Below the pieces are notes generated by a model that had not been told where the DNA came from, did not search any database, and saw only the letters and a list, made by a program, of their open reading frames with translations. The position numbers and the translations under genes are program-made. DNA of 28,931 nucleotides from Streptomyces sp. NRRL S-31. Lineage in GTDB: Bacteria; Actinomycetota; Actinomycetes; Streptomycetales; Streptomycetaceae. The stretch spans positions 1 through 28,931 of the forward strand of contig NZ_JOCB01000104.1 in NCBI RefSeq assembly GCF_000718775.1, read 5' to 3'. Shown here one piece after another: positions 21,041 through 28,827 of this stretch. Positions within the stretch are counted from its first letter, which is position 1. Every line of letters starts with the position of its first letter.

Positions 21041-21500
21041 ATGCCGTACCTGATCCCGCCCCGTATACCGCTGACACCCGAGCAGGTGGAGCGGGGCTTC
21101 GACTACCCTCCTGGCACTGCAGACGGGCGGCGGCGCCTACGCCGCTGGGCGGGTGGAGGCGACCCCGGAGCTGGCGTTCATCCTGCTGCGGCTCGCCGAG
21201 GACACCATCTGGCACGTCACGGCCGTGGACGGGGAGACCGACGGTCCGTGCGCGGACTCCTTCGCCCTGGACGAGGTCGGATGCGTGCTGCTGTCCGCGC
21301 TGCGGGACTGGGCACGGGACTCCCCCGCCACGGCGGTGTTGGGCATCGCCCGCAGCATCATCCGGTTCACGGCGAACGTCATCCCGGACCCCGAGCACCC
21401 GGAAACCGCCGACACTTTGGAGGCGATGCGCGACGAGCGCCCGGTGCTGGCGCACGCGTTCCACTCCACACCTGACGCCCACCGATGTCCTCGGATCGGT
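21041..21500 (+). pseudogene. Frameshifted plasmid-type hypothetical gene
   Basis: The ATG at 21041 follows GCGAGGAGAGCGTG and gives MPYLIPPRIPLTPEQVERGF then DYP. The sensible continuation (LALQTGGGAYAAGRVEATPE, LAFILLRLAEDTIWHVTAVD, FALDEVGCVLLSALRDWARD, VLAHAFHSTPDA) lies in another frame, so an indel near 21110-21118 breaks it. The second frame is rich in Leu/Ala/Asp helices. The 3' end is lost where an IS630-like scrap begins. Family not recognised. Confidence 0.55.
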
Positions 21501-21560
21501 CGGCGGCGCGGGAGTACGGACCCCACCTCAATCCGGTCGAAGGCATCTGGTCCAGATCGG
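21500..21560 (+). pseudogene. Scrap of an IS630-type transposase
   Basis: The frame reads EYGPHLNPVEGIWS, which matches the end-of-core motif of IS630/Tc1-like transposases (Y.P.LNPVE..W). Only about 20 codons remain, with neither end of the element. Confidence 0.5.
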
Positions 21561-21611
21561 AGATCATTTATGGGAAACCTTACCTGCGTTCTGGCAACTA
21601 ATTCCGGTCAA

Positions 21612-21637
21612 GAAGCATGGAATTGGTGTCATGCTTC
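21612..21637. promoter_or_regulatory. Inverted repeat just upstream of a -10 element
   Basis: GAAGCATG (21612-21619) and CATGCTTC (21630-21637) form a perfect 8-bp inverted repeat with a 10-nt spacer. It is followed 11 bases later by TATAAG (21649-21654), a good -10, and then the secreted-protein gene at 21709. It would overlap the -35 region, where a repressor or activator operator would lie. Confidence 0.5.
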
Positions 21638-21708
21638 CATCGCGTCTGTATAAGTGATCCTTGTCAGAGCCTTTCAGGCAAACCTCCTAGGCGAGTAGGG
21701 AGATGGCG

Positions 21709-22011
21709 ATGCGATTGAAGCGCGCAGTGGCGGCCGTCGGAGCCGCCGGTGGCCTGTTGCTGGGTGGTGCTGTGGTTACCGCCGGGAGTGCAACAGCGGT
21801 TGAGGACACAGCAGTCGATACCTGCGGGACATCCGGGGTAGGGACCAGGACCGGAACGGGGTCTTGTACGGTCTTCCCCAAGGAGTGGCGACTCGGGATT
21901 CGGTGCACGAGCGGCGAATACCAGTGGTCCGCCTGGTATTCCTACACTACGACAGCCCGGCTCACCTGCGTCAGTGGCACGGTCACGAATGTTTGGACCG
22001 ACACCCGGTGA
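21709..22011 (+). CDS. Small secreted four-cysteine protein
   Basis: 100 residues from the ATG at 21709, six bases after TAGGGAG; an ATG at 21703 would give two more. Residues 1-30 form a signal peptide (MRLKRAVAAVGAAGGLLLGG, then VVTAGSATA). The mature ~70 residues have four cysteines (DTCGTSG, GSCTVFP, IRCTSGE, LTCVSGT) and several Trp/Tyr (YQWSAWYSYTT). It is a different sequence from the secreted protein at 8195 but has the same plan. No family recognised. A TATAAG promoter and an 8-bp inverted repeat precede it, and a long inverted repeat follows at 22024. Confidence 0.78.
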   Translation: MRLKRAVAAVGAAGGLLLGGAVVTAGSATAVEDTAVDTCGTSGVGTRTGTGSCTVFPKEWRLGIRCTSGEYQWSAWYSYTTTARLTCVSGTVTNVWTDTR

Positions 22012-22023
22012 GTTCCTGAAGTC

Positions 22024-22077
22024 GATCGATAGGGGTGGACGCGAACTTGGCACAGTTTGCGGTCGCCCCTATTGATC
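22024..22077. terminator. Long imperfect inverted repeat after the secreted-protein gene
   Basis: GATCGATAGGGG (22024-22035) pairs with CCCCTATTGATC (22066-22077) at 11 of 12 positions. The pairing continues inward (GCGAAC / GTTTGC) around TTGGCACA. It begins 12 bp after the stop codon and can act as a terminator. Confidence 0.6.
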
Positions 22078-22262
22078 ACCGCCTTCGCGGTCGGCAGGGG
22101 AAGGTTCCTCAGAGGGGATACGGCGAGGGCATGCACGTTCATCGAGAACCGGCCTCGGTGCCGCCGTTGGGCCCCTGCCGCGCCGGGCGAGCGGCACGGG
22201 CCGGACGGTGAGTTCCTGGACGTCGCCTTGAGCGCGGTGCGCTCCGAGGAACGCGGGGGTAC

Positions 22263-22430
22263 ATGGAGTGCCTGGAGGCGTTCGTGGAACAGCACCGCGC
22301 CCGCCTGAAGGAGAGGCCGCGCGCGTACGGGCCAGGCAGTCGGCCCGCCTCGCACGGCCGGTACGCGCTGGTCGGGCAGCGCGAGACGGCGGTCATCCTG
22401 GAGCGGATGGAAACTCGGTCGGTCCGGCCA
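22263..22430 (+). pseudogene. Weak coding-like fragment
   Basis: From the ATG at 22263, after GCGGGGG, the frame reads MECLEAFVEQHRARLKERPR and later GRYALVGQRETAVILERM, with good codon usage. A perfect hairpin at 22432-22463 then interrupts any protein character. It may be the remnant of a small gene. Confidence 0.3.
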
Positions 22431-22431
22431 G

Positions 22432-22463
22432 CACGCTCCCGGGAGAGCGCTCCCGGGAGCGTG
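22432..22463. terminator. Perfect 14-bp hairpin
   Basis: CACGCTCCCGGGAG (22432-22445) pairs with CTCCCGGGAGCGTG (22450-22463) around AGCG. It resembles the other strong terminator hairpins in this window. Confidence 0.7.
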
Positions 22464-22566
22464 TCTGCTTCAGCGGGTTGCGGCCTCGCCGACTTGGCGA
22501 TGGCTTACAAGGTTGTGAGCGAATGAGTTGGGGCGTGCTGGTCCGGGGGTTCGGCTGGTGGGTGAT

Positions 22567-23545
22567 TCAGCGGGTCGTCGGGGTAGCGGGCACGAGTGCG
22601 GTGCTCGCTTTGCGGTGGGTGGCACGTCGAGCGGCGCGGTCGGAGACCAGGCCGGCGATGGCACGGTGGGTGGCCGGGTAGTGCTCGCGACGTCCGAGGA
22701 ACCGCTGCAAGGGGCGCCACTGCTTGTGCTCGGCGTTGGCGTGCTCGACGCAGATCCGGCATGACGATTGGCGGCGGCGCATCTCACGCCATCCGTACCG
22801 CTCGGTCAGCGGCACGTCCTCCAAGTCCTTCGGCTTCTTCGGCGGTGCCGAGATCTGGTCGGGGAACTCGTTGGCCAGGCCCCGGTAGCCTCCGTCGACC
22901 TCGGCTCTCACGTCCGGGTGGCGGCGGAGCTGTTCGGCGATGCCCTCGGTGCGCATCGCGGTCTGGTCGTGCGTTCTTCCGGGCCGGTCGGCCCCGGACC
23001 ACAGGGTGCGGCCCTGGGCGTCGCTGTGGTGGTGGTCTTCATGGTGTTCTGCTTCTTCTTGCCGGAGACGAAGCACAACGGTCTGGCCGGTGGGCCCTGG
23101 GACGGCGGACCTGGGTCTCGGTGCCGTCGATCCGGAGCGTGATCCCTTCGGCTGCGGCGTAGGCGAAGACATCGGCCAGCGTGTGCAGGCGAAGCCGCGG
23201 CCGGTCGGGGACGGCGAAGCCCCGCGCGGCCGGCAGCGGACGGATTTCGCCGATCGCCCTGGTGATGGTGGACCGTTCCAGGCCGTAGAGCTCAGCCAGG
23301 GCGGCGTGCGGGAGTCGGTGACGCAGGTGGACCAGGGTGACCAAACCCGGTCGGTGAAGACGAGGTCGTGCTTCGGCCCGGCGCCAGGCCGCTGTCTGCG
23401 GGTGCCGCCGCGCCGCTCGTGCAGTGCGGACTCACAGCGCGGTCCACGGCCCGGCCAGCTCGTCGATCAAACCGCCGAGATGTGCACGGGAGATGCCGGT
23501 GAAGGCAGGATGAGACAAGGCCGCTCGGGCCCATTCCTTCGTCAT
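22567..23545 (-). pseudogene. IS5-family (DDE_Tnp_4-type) transposase with several frameshifts
   Basis: The gene starts at the ATG at 23545 (MTKEWARAALSHPAFTGISR) and reads to WTAL then TGA. It resumes one frame over as ESALHERRGGTRRQRPGAGP and KHDLVFTDRV, then in another frame TLVHLRHRLPHAALAELYGL, ERSTITRAIGEIRPL, TLADVFAYAAAEGITLRIDG, TETQVRRPR. The last part contains the first catalytic Asp (RIDGTE). After VSGKKKQNTMKTTT it continues DAQGRTLWSGADRPGRTHDQ, AEVDGGYRGLANEFP (second Asp) and CRICVEHANAEHKQWRPLQR (catalytic Glu), ending at 22567. At least four indels make it inactive. Terminal repeats could not be identified. Confidence 0.8.
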
Positions 23546-23596
23546 CACACAGGATGAACCCGCGCGGTTCTCTCCGCGGTACGGGCCACTTGGGCG

Positions 23597-24376
23597 CTAT
23601 CGCTGGTCGTGGTCCGAGAGCGCCGCTGCGGTGGCGCGGGCGAAGTCTTCCGGGTTGTCCAGCATGATGTTGTGCCCGCAGTCCGGGATGGAGACCACGC
23701 TCACCCCGGCTTCAGTGAGCGCATCGGTTCCCGGGAGCGGGCCGTCGGCCTCGGGCAGCAGGTAGGTGCGGGGGATTTTCAGGTCCAGCAGAAGCTCACG
23801 CATGGTGGGGACGGTGCCGCGGGTGAGGTGGACCGCGCTGCGATGCAGGGCCTCCCGGCCTGCCAAGCGCATCGTGGACCACCAGTGGGAACCAGCCCGG
23901 TCGCGGATCTCTTCCCAGCCGCCCGCCAGGAACTCCTCCTCGGAGTACGCGGCGATGCCGCTGCTGCCCGCGGCGCCCGGTGCGGGCGGGATCGGGTCGA
24001 GGTTGGCGTCGACCAGGAGCAGGCGGGACACCAGATAGGGGTGCCGGGCGGCCAGGACGATGGCCACCGAGCCACCCATGCTGTGCGCGATCAGCTCGGC
24101 GCCCATGACACCCGCGCTGTCCAGGGCCGCGGCAAGGGCATCGGCGTGGGATTCCAGGGTGTAGTCGAAGTCCGTCGGCCGGTCGCTGATGCCGTGCCCG
24201 AGCAAGTCGATCAACAGCGAACGACGTCCGGCGAGCAGAGGATGAACCGCAACTTCCGCGAAGTAGGCCGGCGACGTGGCGCCGAGACCATGGACGTAGA
24301 CGCGGGACGGCTCCTGTCCCGGCAGCTCAACCCAGCGGATCCGGCCGCCCTCGGGCGTCACGGCGGCACTGCGCAC
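23597..24376 (-). CDS. Alpha/beta-fold hydrolase
   Basis: 259 residues from the GTG at 24376, which follows GGAGGGG with eight bases between; the in-frame ATG at 24424 lacks a site. The oxyanion-hole motif is VYVHGLGATSPAYF. The nucleophile elbow is LIAHSMGGSVAIVL with Ser99 in G/A-H-S-M-G-G. The catalytic His lies in IPDCGHNIMLDNPEDF. SLLIDLLGHGISDRPTDFDY is the strand-turn typical of these enzymes. It is a cytoplasmic esterase, lipase-like or C-C hydrolase of unknown substrate. The gene is intact and isolated between a dead transposase and a relaxase relic. Confidence 0.9.
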   Translation of the reverse strand: MRSAAVTPEGGRIRWVELPGQEPSRVYVHGLGATSPAYFAEVAVHPLLAGRRSLLIDLLGHGISDRPTDFDYTLESHADALAAALDSAGVMGAELIAHSMGGSVAIVLAARHPYLVSRLLLVDANLDPIPPAPGAAGSSGIAAYSEEEFLAGGWEEIRDRAGSHWWSTMRLAGREALHRSAVHLTRGTVPTMRELLLDLKIPRTYLLPEADGPLPGTDALTEAGVSVVSIPDCGHNIMLDNPEDFARATAAALSDHDQR

Positions 24377-24599
24377 AGTCTGATCCCCTCCACTACAGAA
24401 CGACAAAGAGACGAGAGTAGCCACCGGGCCTCAGCGCACCATCACCGCCCCCAGCAGTGGACGCGGCGTGGGCACCAAAGCCTCGGGCCTCGACCAAGAC
24501 ACCCCACCCGATTTCGTTCACAACGTCGTTAGCCGCTCGGCCGGGTCGGCCTCTCGCCGTCGGGCGCGGCGGGCCCGGCGGCGGGCAGGTCGGATGCAC

Positions 24600-25831
24600 T
24601 CAGTGGCCGGCCTCCCGGCCGCGGTGCGGTCCGGGCTCCTGCGGGCGGTGCGCCTGTTGATCGTCCTCGCGCCCCGGGTGCGACCTCTCGGCAGCGTCGC
24701 GGTGAGCGTAGCGGCCCATCGTGGTGCGGGCCCGGCCGGCCGCAGCGATGAAGGCGTCCTCGAGGTGGCGCAGCCGCTCGGTTGTGAGGCCGAGGGCTTC
24801 CACTTCCGTGCGCGACTTCCGAAGGGCCCGCAGCGCCGTCAGGTCCAGCGCCTCGCGGCGGCCGGGCTGCTGCTCTTGGTCGTCGTGCTCGGGGTCGGCC
24901 GGCTCGGGGTCGGCCGGCTCGGGCGCGAGCAGCTGCTCGGGCATCGCCGCCTGCTGATGGGCGACGACGTCGTACGCCCGGCCTCGCACGGCGGTGGCGG
25001 TGGTGGTGCGCAGTTTCTCGCGCACCACCGCGCCGGCGAGCACGGCGCGCTCGTACTGGAGCGGGATGCGGGGAATCTCCCACTGATGTCCAGGCAGTGC
25101 GTCGAGATGGCGGCGACCACGATTCCGTCGTCCAGGCCGGGGTCGCGGCGGCGGCCGCGCAGGACGAGGGCGAGGTGGCGACGGGCTTCAGCGAGCAGAT
25201 GCCGGCGGTGGAAGCGGCCTCGGTCGTTCATCACGAACACCGTCGCGGCGACATCGACGGCCGCCAGGGCGACGTCGACCACAGCGGCGACCCGGGCCCG
25301 GATCGCCGCGGCCGCGGCACGGGCGTACTCGAGGAGGGAGGTGATGACGTCGGCGGCGACCTCGGAGGTGAGGATCGCGCTCGCCTTCCACCACGCGCGC
25401 AGCTGCGCGAGCGGCCGGGCCGACTGCTTCGACGGGCGGGTCTTGCGAGCGGCGATCCGGTTCAGCTTGGCACGGGCCCGCTCGGAGACCACAGGCAGGA
25501 ACTTCGGCTCGCCGTCGTCGTCGACGGCGGTGACGTACTCGTGCTCCAGGTCCTCCAGGCAGGCGGCGATCTGGTCGCTGCGCCGGGAGGTCCAGCGGAT
25601 CAGCTCGTGCGGCACCCCGGCAATCTGCATCACAGGCCGGCGCCGCGGCGTGACGGTGCGAGGCTCGGTCGCCAGCCGCAGCGCCTCGCAGACCTCCGCG
25701 GCCACCAACTCGTTGTAGAGCGCGGACGCAGCGTCGGGTTTCTCCAGCAGGGCCGTGCTGTGGACCGAGCCCCACTTCCCGTCCAGGCGCTGCCCCTTCA
25801 CCGACAGCAGCCGATGGTCATGGAGCAAGGG
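24600..25831 (-). pseudogene. Truncated MobF-type (TrwC/TraA-like) conjugative relaxase
   Basis: The relic begins in PLLHDHRLLSVKGQRLDGKW, the HxH metal-binding strand of MobF relaxases. It continues GSVHSTALLEKPDAASALYN, ELVAAEVCEALRLATEPRTV, VMQIAGVPHELIRWTSRRSD, QIAACLEDLEHEYVTAVDDD and long Arg/Ala helices to THCLDIS near 25084. After a frameshift, and apparently a deletion of roughly 60 residues, it resumes EIPRIPLQYERAVLAGAVVR, EKLRTTTATAVRGRAYDVVA and runs to a TGA at 24600. The N-terminal catalytic Tyr, first His and the helicase part are missing. It marks a former conjugative plasmid. The 5' side is cut near 25831 against the NmrA-like gene. Confidence 0.78.
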
Positions 25832-25859
25832 CCGCCCAGCAGGTCGCGGTCGACGAGGT

Positions 25860-26747
25860 TTACGAACTCTCCGTGAACGCGATGGCGTGGTCAACGGCCC
25901 ACTGGCGAAACGTGCGCGGCGCCGTCCCGAGGATGTCGGCCACCGCGGTGGTGATGTACGCGGGCTGTCCGACCGCCGCACTCCACGCGGCGAGCAGCAT
26001 GTCGACGGCCGATCTGGACACCGTACCCTCCCACAGACTTCGGAACTCGTCTGGTGTTATCTCCTCGAATGCGATCCGGCGTCCCAGGGCGTCACCGATG
26101 ACGTCCACCTGCGCGGCTTGGGTCAGCGATTCGGGGCCCGTAAGGACGTAGTCGCCTCCGACGTGTCCGCCCTGATAGAGCGTCCGCGCCGCGACGGCTG
26201 CGATGTCGCGGTCGTCGACCGGTGCCGACTCGGCAGCGCTGTAAGGCCACTGGACGACTTCCCCGGCCCGGATCGCGGGCGCCCACCAGGCCAGCGAGTT
26301 CGACGCGAACATCCCTGGCCGGATGATCGTCGACTCGAGTCCGGTGGCCGCGATGAGCCGCTCGATGCCGGCGTGCAGCACCGCCATGGGATTGGGCTGC
26401 TGGAAGAGGGGGTGCGGCGTCTGATGCGGGGAGGAGAGGAAGACGACCCGCCGCACGTGGGCTGCCAGCCGCTCGACGACTGCCTCCACGGTCTGAGGTG
26501 GGGCGGTCCAGACGAGGAAGACCGCACCGGCGCCACTCAGCGCCGGATCGAGCGACCCGGGCACGGTGAGGTCACCGGTGAAGACCTCGACCTTCGCCGG
26601 CAGCGTCGCCGCTGCCTCAGAGCGACGGGTGAGGGCACGGACCGGCACGCCTGCGTCGAGGAGTTGGTCGATGACGAGGCGGCCGACCCGTCCCGTCGCC
26701 CCAGTGACGAGCACGGGAGGAATGTCGATCTGATTCATGCCGCCCAT
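25860..26747 (-). CDS. NmrA-like NAD(P)-binding oxidoreductase (atypical SDR)
   Basis: 295 residues from the ATG at 26747, or 292 from the ATG at 26738. The Rossmann motif is PPVLVTGATGRVGRLVIDQL (GATGRVG). VRALTRRSEAAATL is the second strand with its cofactor-selecting Arg pair, and VEVFTGDLTVPGSL follows. Later segments (VRRVVFLSSPHQTPHPLFQQ, ESTIIRPGMFASN, GGDYVLTGPESLTQAAQVDV, PRTFRQWAVDHAIAF) are typical of NmrA/azoreductase-like proteins. It lacks the usual SDR Tyr-x3-Lys, so it may be a quinone oxidoreductase or a redox sensor. It is divergent from the TetR-type gene at 26802, with 54 bp between start codons. Neither start has a strong ribosome binding site, so a leaderless transcript is possible. 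Confidence 0.9.
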   Translation of the reverse strand: MGGMNQIDIPPVLVTGATGRVGRLVIDQLLDAGVPVRALTRRSEAAATLPAKVEVFTGDLTVPGSLDPALSGAGAVFLVWTAPPQTVEAVVERLAAHVRRVVFLSSPHQTPHPLFQQPNPMAVLHAGIERLIAATGLESTIIRPGMFASNSLAWWAPAIRAGEVVQWPYSAAESAPVDDRDIAAVAARTLYQGGHVGGDYVLTGPESLTQAAQVDVIGDALGRRIAFEEITPDEFRSLWEGTVSRSAVDMLLAAWSAAVGQPAYITTAVADILGTAPRTFRQWAVDHAIAFTESS

Positions 26748-26756
26748 GAAAACGTT

Positions 26757-26780
26757 ACTCGGTTAAAAAAGCAACTCGGT
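26757..26780. promoter_or_regulatory. Direct repeats in the TetR/NmrA divergent spacer
   Basis: ACTCGGT occurs at 26757-26763 and again at 26774-26780, a 17-bp period on one face of the helix, around an A-rich core (TTAAAAAAG). It lies between the two divergent start codons and is a candidate site for the TetR-family product and for the promoters themselves. Confidence 0.5.
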
Positions 26781-26801
26781 CATGAATGTTACGGTGGTCA
26801 G

Positions 26802-27398
26802 ATGAGCGAGTTGACGGGACTGCGGGCCCGCAAGAAGGAGCGGACGCGCGACGCCATCGGAGACGCGGCCGTCTCGCTGTTCCTGGAGCGCGGCTTCGAC
26901 CGCGTCTCGGTCAACGACATCGCCGCAGCGGCCGAGGTCTCCAAGCCGACTCTCTTCCGGTACTTCCCCACCAAGGAAGACCTGGTGCTGTACCGGTTTG
27001 CGGATCACCAGGGCGAGGCAGCACGCGTCGTACGTGACCGTAAGTCCGGCATCAAGCCGGTGACGGCGCTGCACCGGCACTTCCGGGCCGGCCTCGATCG
27101 GTACGACCCCATCACCGGCCTCAGCGATCATCCCGAGGTGGTGGCGTTCCATCGGCTGGTATTCACCACACCGAGCCTGGCAGGACGGCTCACGCGGTAC
27201 CAGCTCGAGGACGAGGAGGCACTGGCGGACGCCCTAGGCGAAGGCATCCGGGCACGCCTGCTAGCCGCCCAGGTACTCGCGGTCCAACGGGTGCTCGCCC
27301 GGACCAACTGGCAGAAGATCGCCGACGGTCGCACCGCCCACGACGTCCACCCCGAAGCCGTAGCCGATGCCGACCAGGCATTCAACCAACTGCCGTGA
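26802..27398 (+). CDS. TetR/AcrR-family transcriptional regulator
   Basis: 198 residues from the ATG at 26802, with GGTGG upstream. Residues 10-60 are the TetR DNA-binding domain: RKKERTRDAIGDAAVSLFLE, RGFDRVSVNDIAAAAEVSKP, TLFRYFPTKEDLVLYRF. The C-terminal ligand-binding part is all-helical (LHRHFRAGLDRYDPITGLSD, LTRYQLEDEEALADALGEGI, AAQVLAVQRVLARTNWQK). It most likely represses the divergent NmrA-like oxidoreductase gene until a small molecule binds. The ligand is unknown. Confidence 0.93.
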   Translation: MSELTGLRARKKERTRDAIGDAAVSLFLERGFDRVSVNDIAAAAEVSKPTLFRYFPTKEDLVLYRFADHQGEAARVVRDRKSGIKPVTALHRHFRAGLDRYDPITGLSDHPEVVAFHRLVFTTPSLAGRLTRYQLEDEEALADALGEGIRARLLAAQVLAVQRVLARTNWQKIADGRTAHDVHPEAVADADQAFNQLP

Positions 27399-27404
27399 CA
27401 GGCG

Positions 27405-27569
27405 ACGCTCCCAGTCGAAGAGGACTCTGCGGCCCGGGCCGTCGGTGCAGCCGCCGCTGCGGGGCACGACCGAGAGTGCGTCGCTCCACTCGTGGACGAT
27501 CACGCCCGGGGGCCCGTCGTCGATGATCCGGCAGAACGGGCAGTCGGGGCGCGGGTGCTTGCTGGGGTA
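27405..27569 (-). pseudogene. N-terminal fragment of a HIT-family protein
   Basis: The frame reads QYPSKHPRPDCPFCRIIDDG followed by PPGVIVHEWSDALSVVPRSG and GCTDG. This is the HIT N-terminus (CxFC..II.G..P..VV.E..D.LA..P) with its CxxC zinc pair. It stops making sense before the HxHxHxx active site, and the TetR gene lies against its 3' side. No start codon is visible. A broken gene fragment. Confidence 0.55.
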
Positions 27570-27759
27570 CTGGGGGCCGGTTGATATGGCGGTGCGTGAC
27601 CTGCACCTGGGCGCCGGCCTCCCGCATCCGGCGGCCGATGGCGTCGGCGGGCGGCGCGGTACCGGGGCGGCGGGTCCTGCCAGCGGGCGCCGAAGGAGTC
27701 GATGAATACGTCGGGTACGAGGACCTCCAGGCTCGAAGGGGCTCAGACGCCGGAGCGCC

Positions 27760-28096
27760 GCCCGGCCGGAAGCGGCGGGCAGCGCTCGGTGGCGTCGGCT
27801 CCCACTTGGTGGTCTCGGTGATGACCAGGAACTGGTCGGTGGCCAGGTCCATCACGACCTGGGCGTCGGTGGTGCCCTGGGCTCGCTGGGCGGCGGCGTA
27901 TTCGTCGGCGGACCAGGAGCCGCGGGGGTGGCCGGCGGGGCGCCGTTCGAGGTGCGAGCGCCAGGAGCTCGCGGTTGCGGCGCTGTTGGGCGGGGGTGAG
28001 CGGCCGGGCCTTCGCACCGTCGCGGTGCCACAGCGGCGAGGCCGGCGGCTCCGGATAGGCGAGGGCGTGGTCGACGTCGCGGTCGGTGCTGGTCAT
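27760..28096 (-). pseudogene. Frameshifted plasmid-type hypothetical gene
   Basis: The ATG at 28096 follows GGAGGACCTC and gives MTSTDRDVDHALAYPEPPAS, PLWHRDGAKARPLTPAQQRR and NRELLA. One base out of register near 27959 the frame continues SHLERRPAGHPRGSWSADEY, AAAQRAQGTTDAQVVMDLAT and DQFLVITET. The excellent start site and codon usage indicate a former gene with a single-base insertion. Family unknown; its 3' end is unclear. Confidence 0.5.
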
Positions 28097-28406
28097 GAGG
28101 TCCTCCAGGTGGAGGTCGGGCGTGGTCGCCCTGGCCCTTGGACTGAGGCTTCGGCGTGAGGCGTGAGGTCGGAGGCGAACGCCCGAGGCGGGCCTCAACG
28201 GCATTGGCGGTGATCCAGTCCTCAGCGCATGCCTTGTGCACGGGCTCGCCGGAATGGGAGCGCATGGGCGTGGCCTGGCCGCACAGCGTGCGGGAGGTCC
28301 TGCCAGCGGTCGAAGTGCTGGCCGTCGCTCCCGACGGGAAGCTCGCCGGGAGCCGGGATCAGACCCGGCTCGAACGGCGGCTTCTCCTCCGCGCGTCCCC
28401 TGCGGG
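28097..28406 (-). other. Fragments of a small zinc-ribbon-like protein and linker
   Basis: CGQATPMRSHSGEPVHKACA followed by EDWITANAVEARLGR reads like the end of a small zinc-ribbon protein, with its upstream part (FEPGLIPAPGELPVGSDGQH) in another frame. No start is visible and frames change at least once. Confidence 0.35.
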
Positions 28407-28706
28407 TCACGGCCGGAAGGCGGGCAACTGCTGGAACGCGGGCTCCAGCAGGTCCTCCGTCGGCTTCCAGGGCACGACCTGCCCGCGTGCGGGGATCGGC
28501 AAGGCGAGCTCCTGGACGTCCTCGAGCACCAGGTGCCAGGCGCCCGGGTGCGCCCAGGGCGAGCAGGGCGGCGCACCGGCGGGGTCCTGGTGGCAGTCGA
28601 TGATCCGGGCGATGCCGACCACGGCTCCGGTGACCATCTCGCGGCCGCGGATCGTGCGGGCGATCAGCGGGAGGCGCCGGGCGGTGCCGACGAACCCGTT
28701 GTACAT
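28407..28706 (-). pseudogene. ASCH/PUA-like domain fragment
   Basis: The frame reads ARTIRGREMVTGAVVGIARI, IDCHQDPAGAPPCSPWAHPG, AWHLVLEDVQELALPIPARG and QVVPWKPTEDLLEPAFQQLP, ending at 28407. G.VVG...I.DCH, the W-H-L-V-L.DV strand and the PxxARG turn are what ASCH-type barrels show in their second half. The N-terminal half (MYNGFVGTARRLPLI) does not fit and is probably out of frame or replaced. The fragment is distinct from the intact ASCH gene at 10345. Confidence 0.5.
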
Positions 28707-28805
28707 ACTCGTGATCAGACACAGACCGGTCGTAGAGATTCGCTGCCACCCCTAGAGGATTGCTATTCCAAGGGCCCCTGTCCCCTGAATTGTCGGGCGG
28801 TCAGT

Positions 28806-28827
28806 GACGGTGCGGGTGCGCACCGTC
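28806..28827. terminator. Short perfect hairpin near the window end
   Basis: GACGGTGCG (28806-28814) pairs with CGCACCGTC (28819-28827) around GGTG. No gene was recognised in the last ~220 bases. Confidence 0.45.

Noticed and set aside
24468..25718. A 416-codon + strand open frame
   Set aside because: It is antisense to the relaxase relic, whose minus-strand frames carry the recognisable family sequence.
25755..26801. An upstream extension of the TetR frame to 547 codons
   Set aside because: The first ~350 codons are antisense to the NmrA-like gene; the TetR domain starts at the ATG at 26802 with a proper spacer before it.
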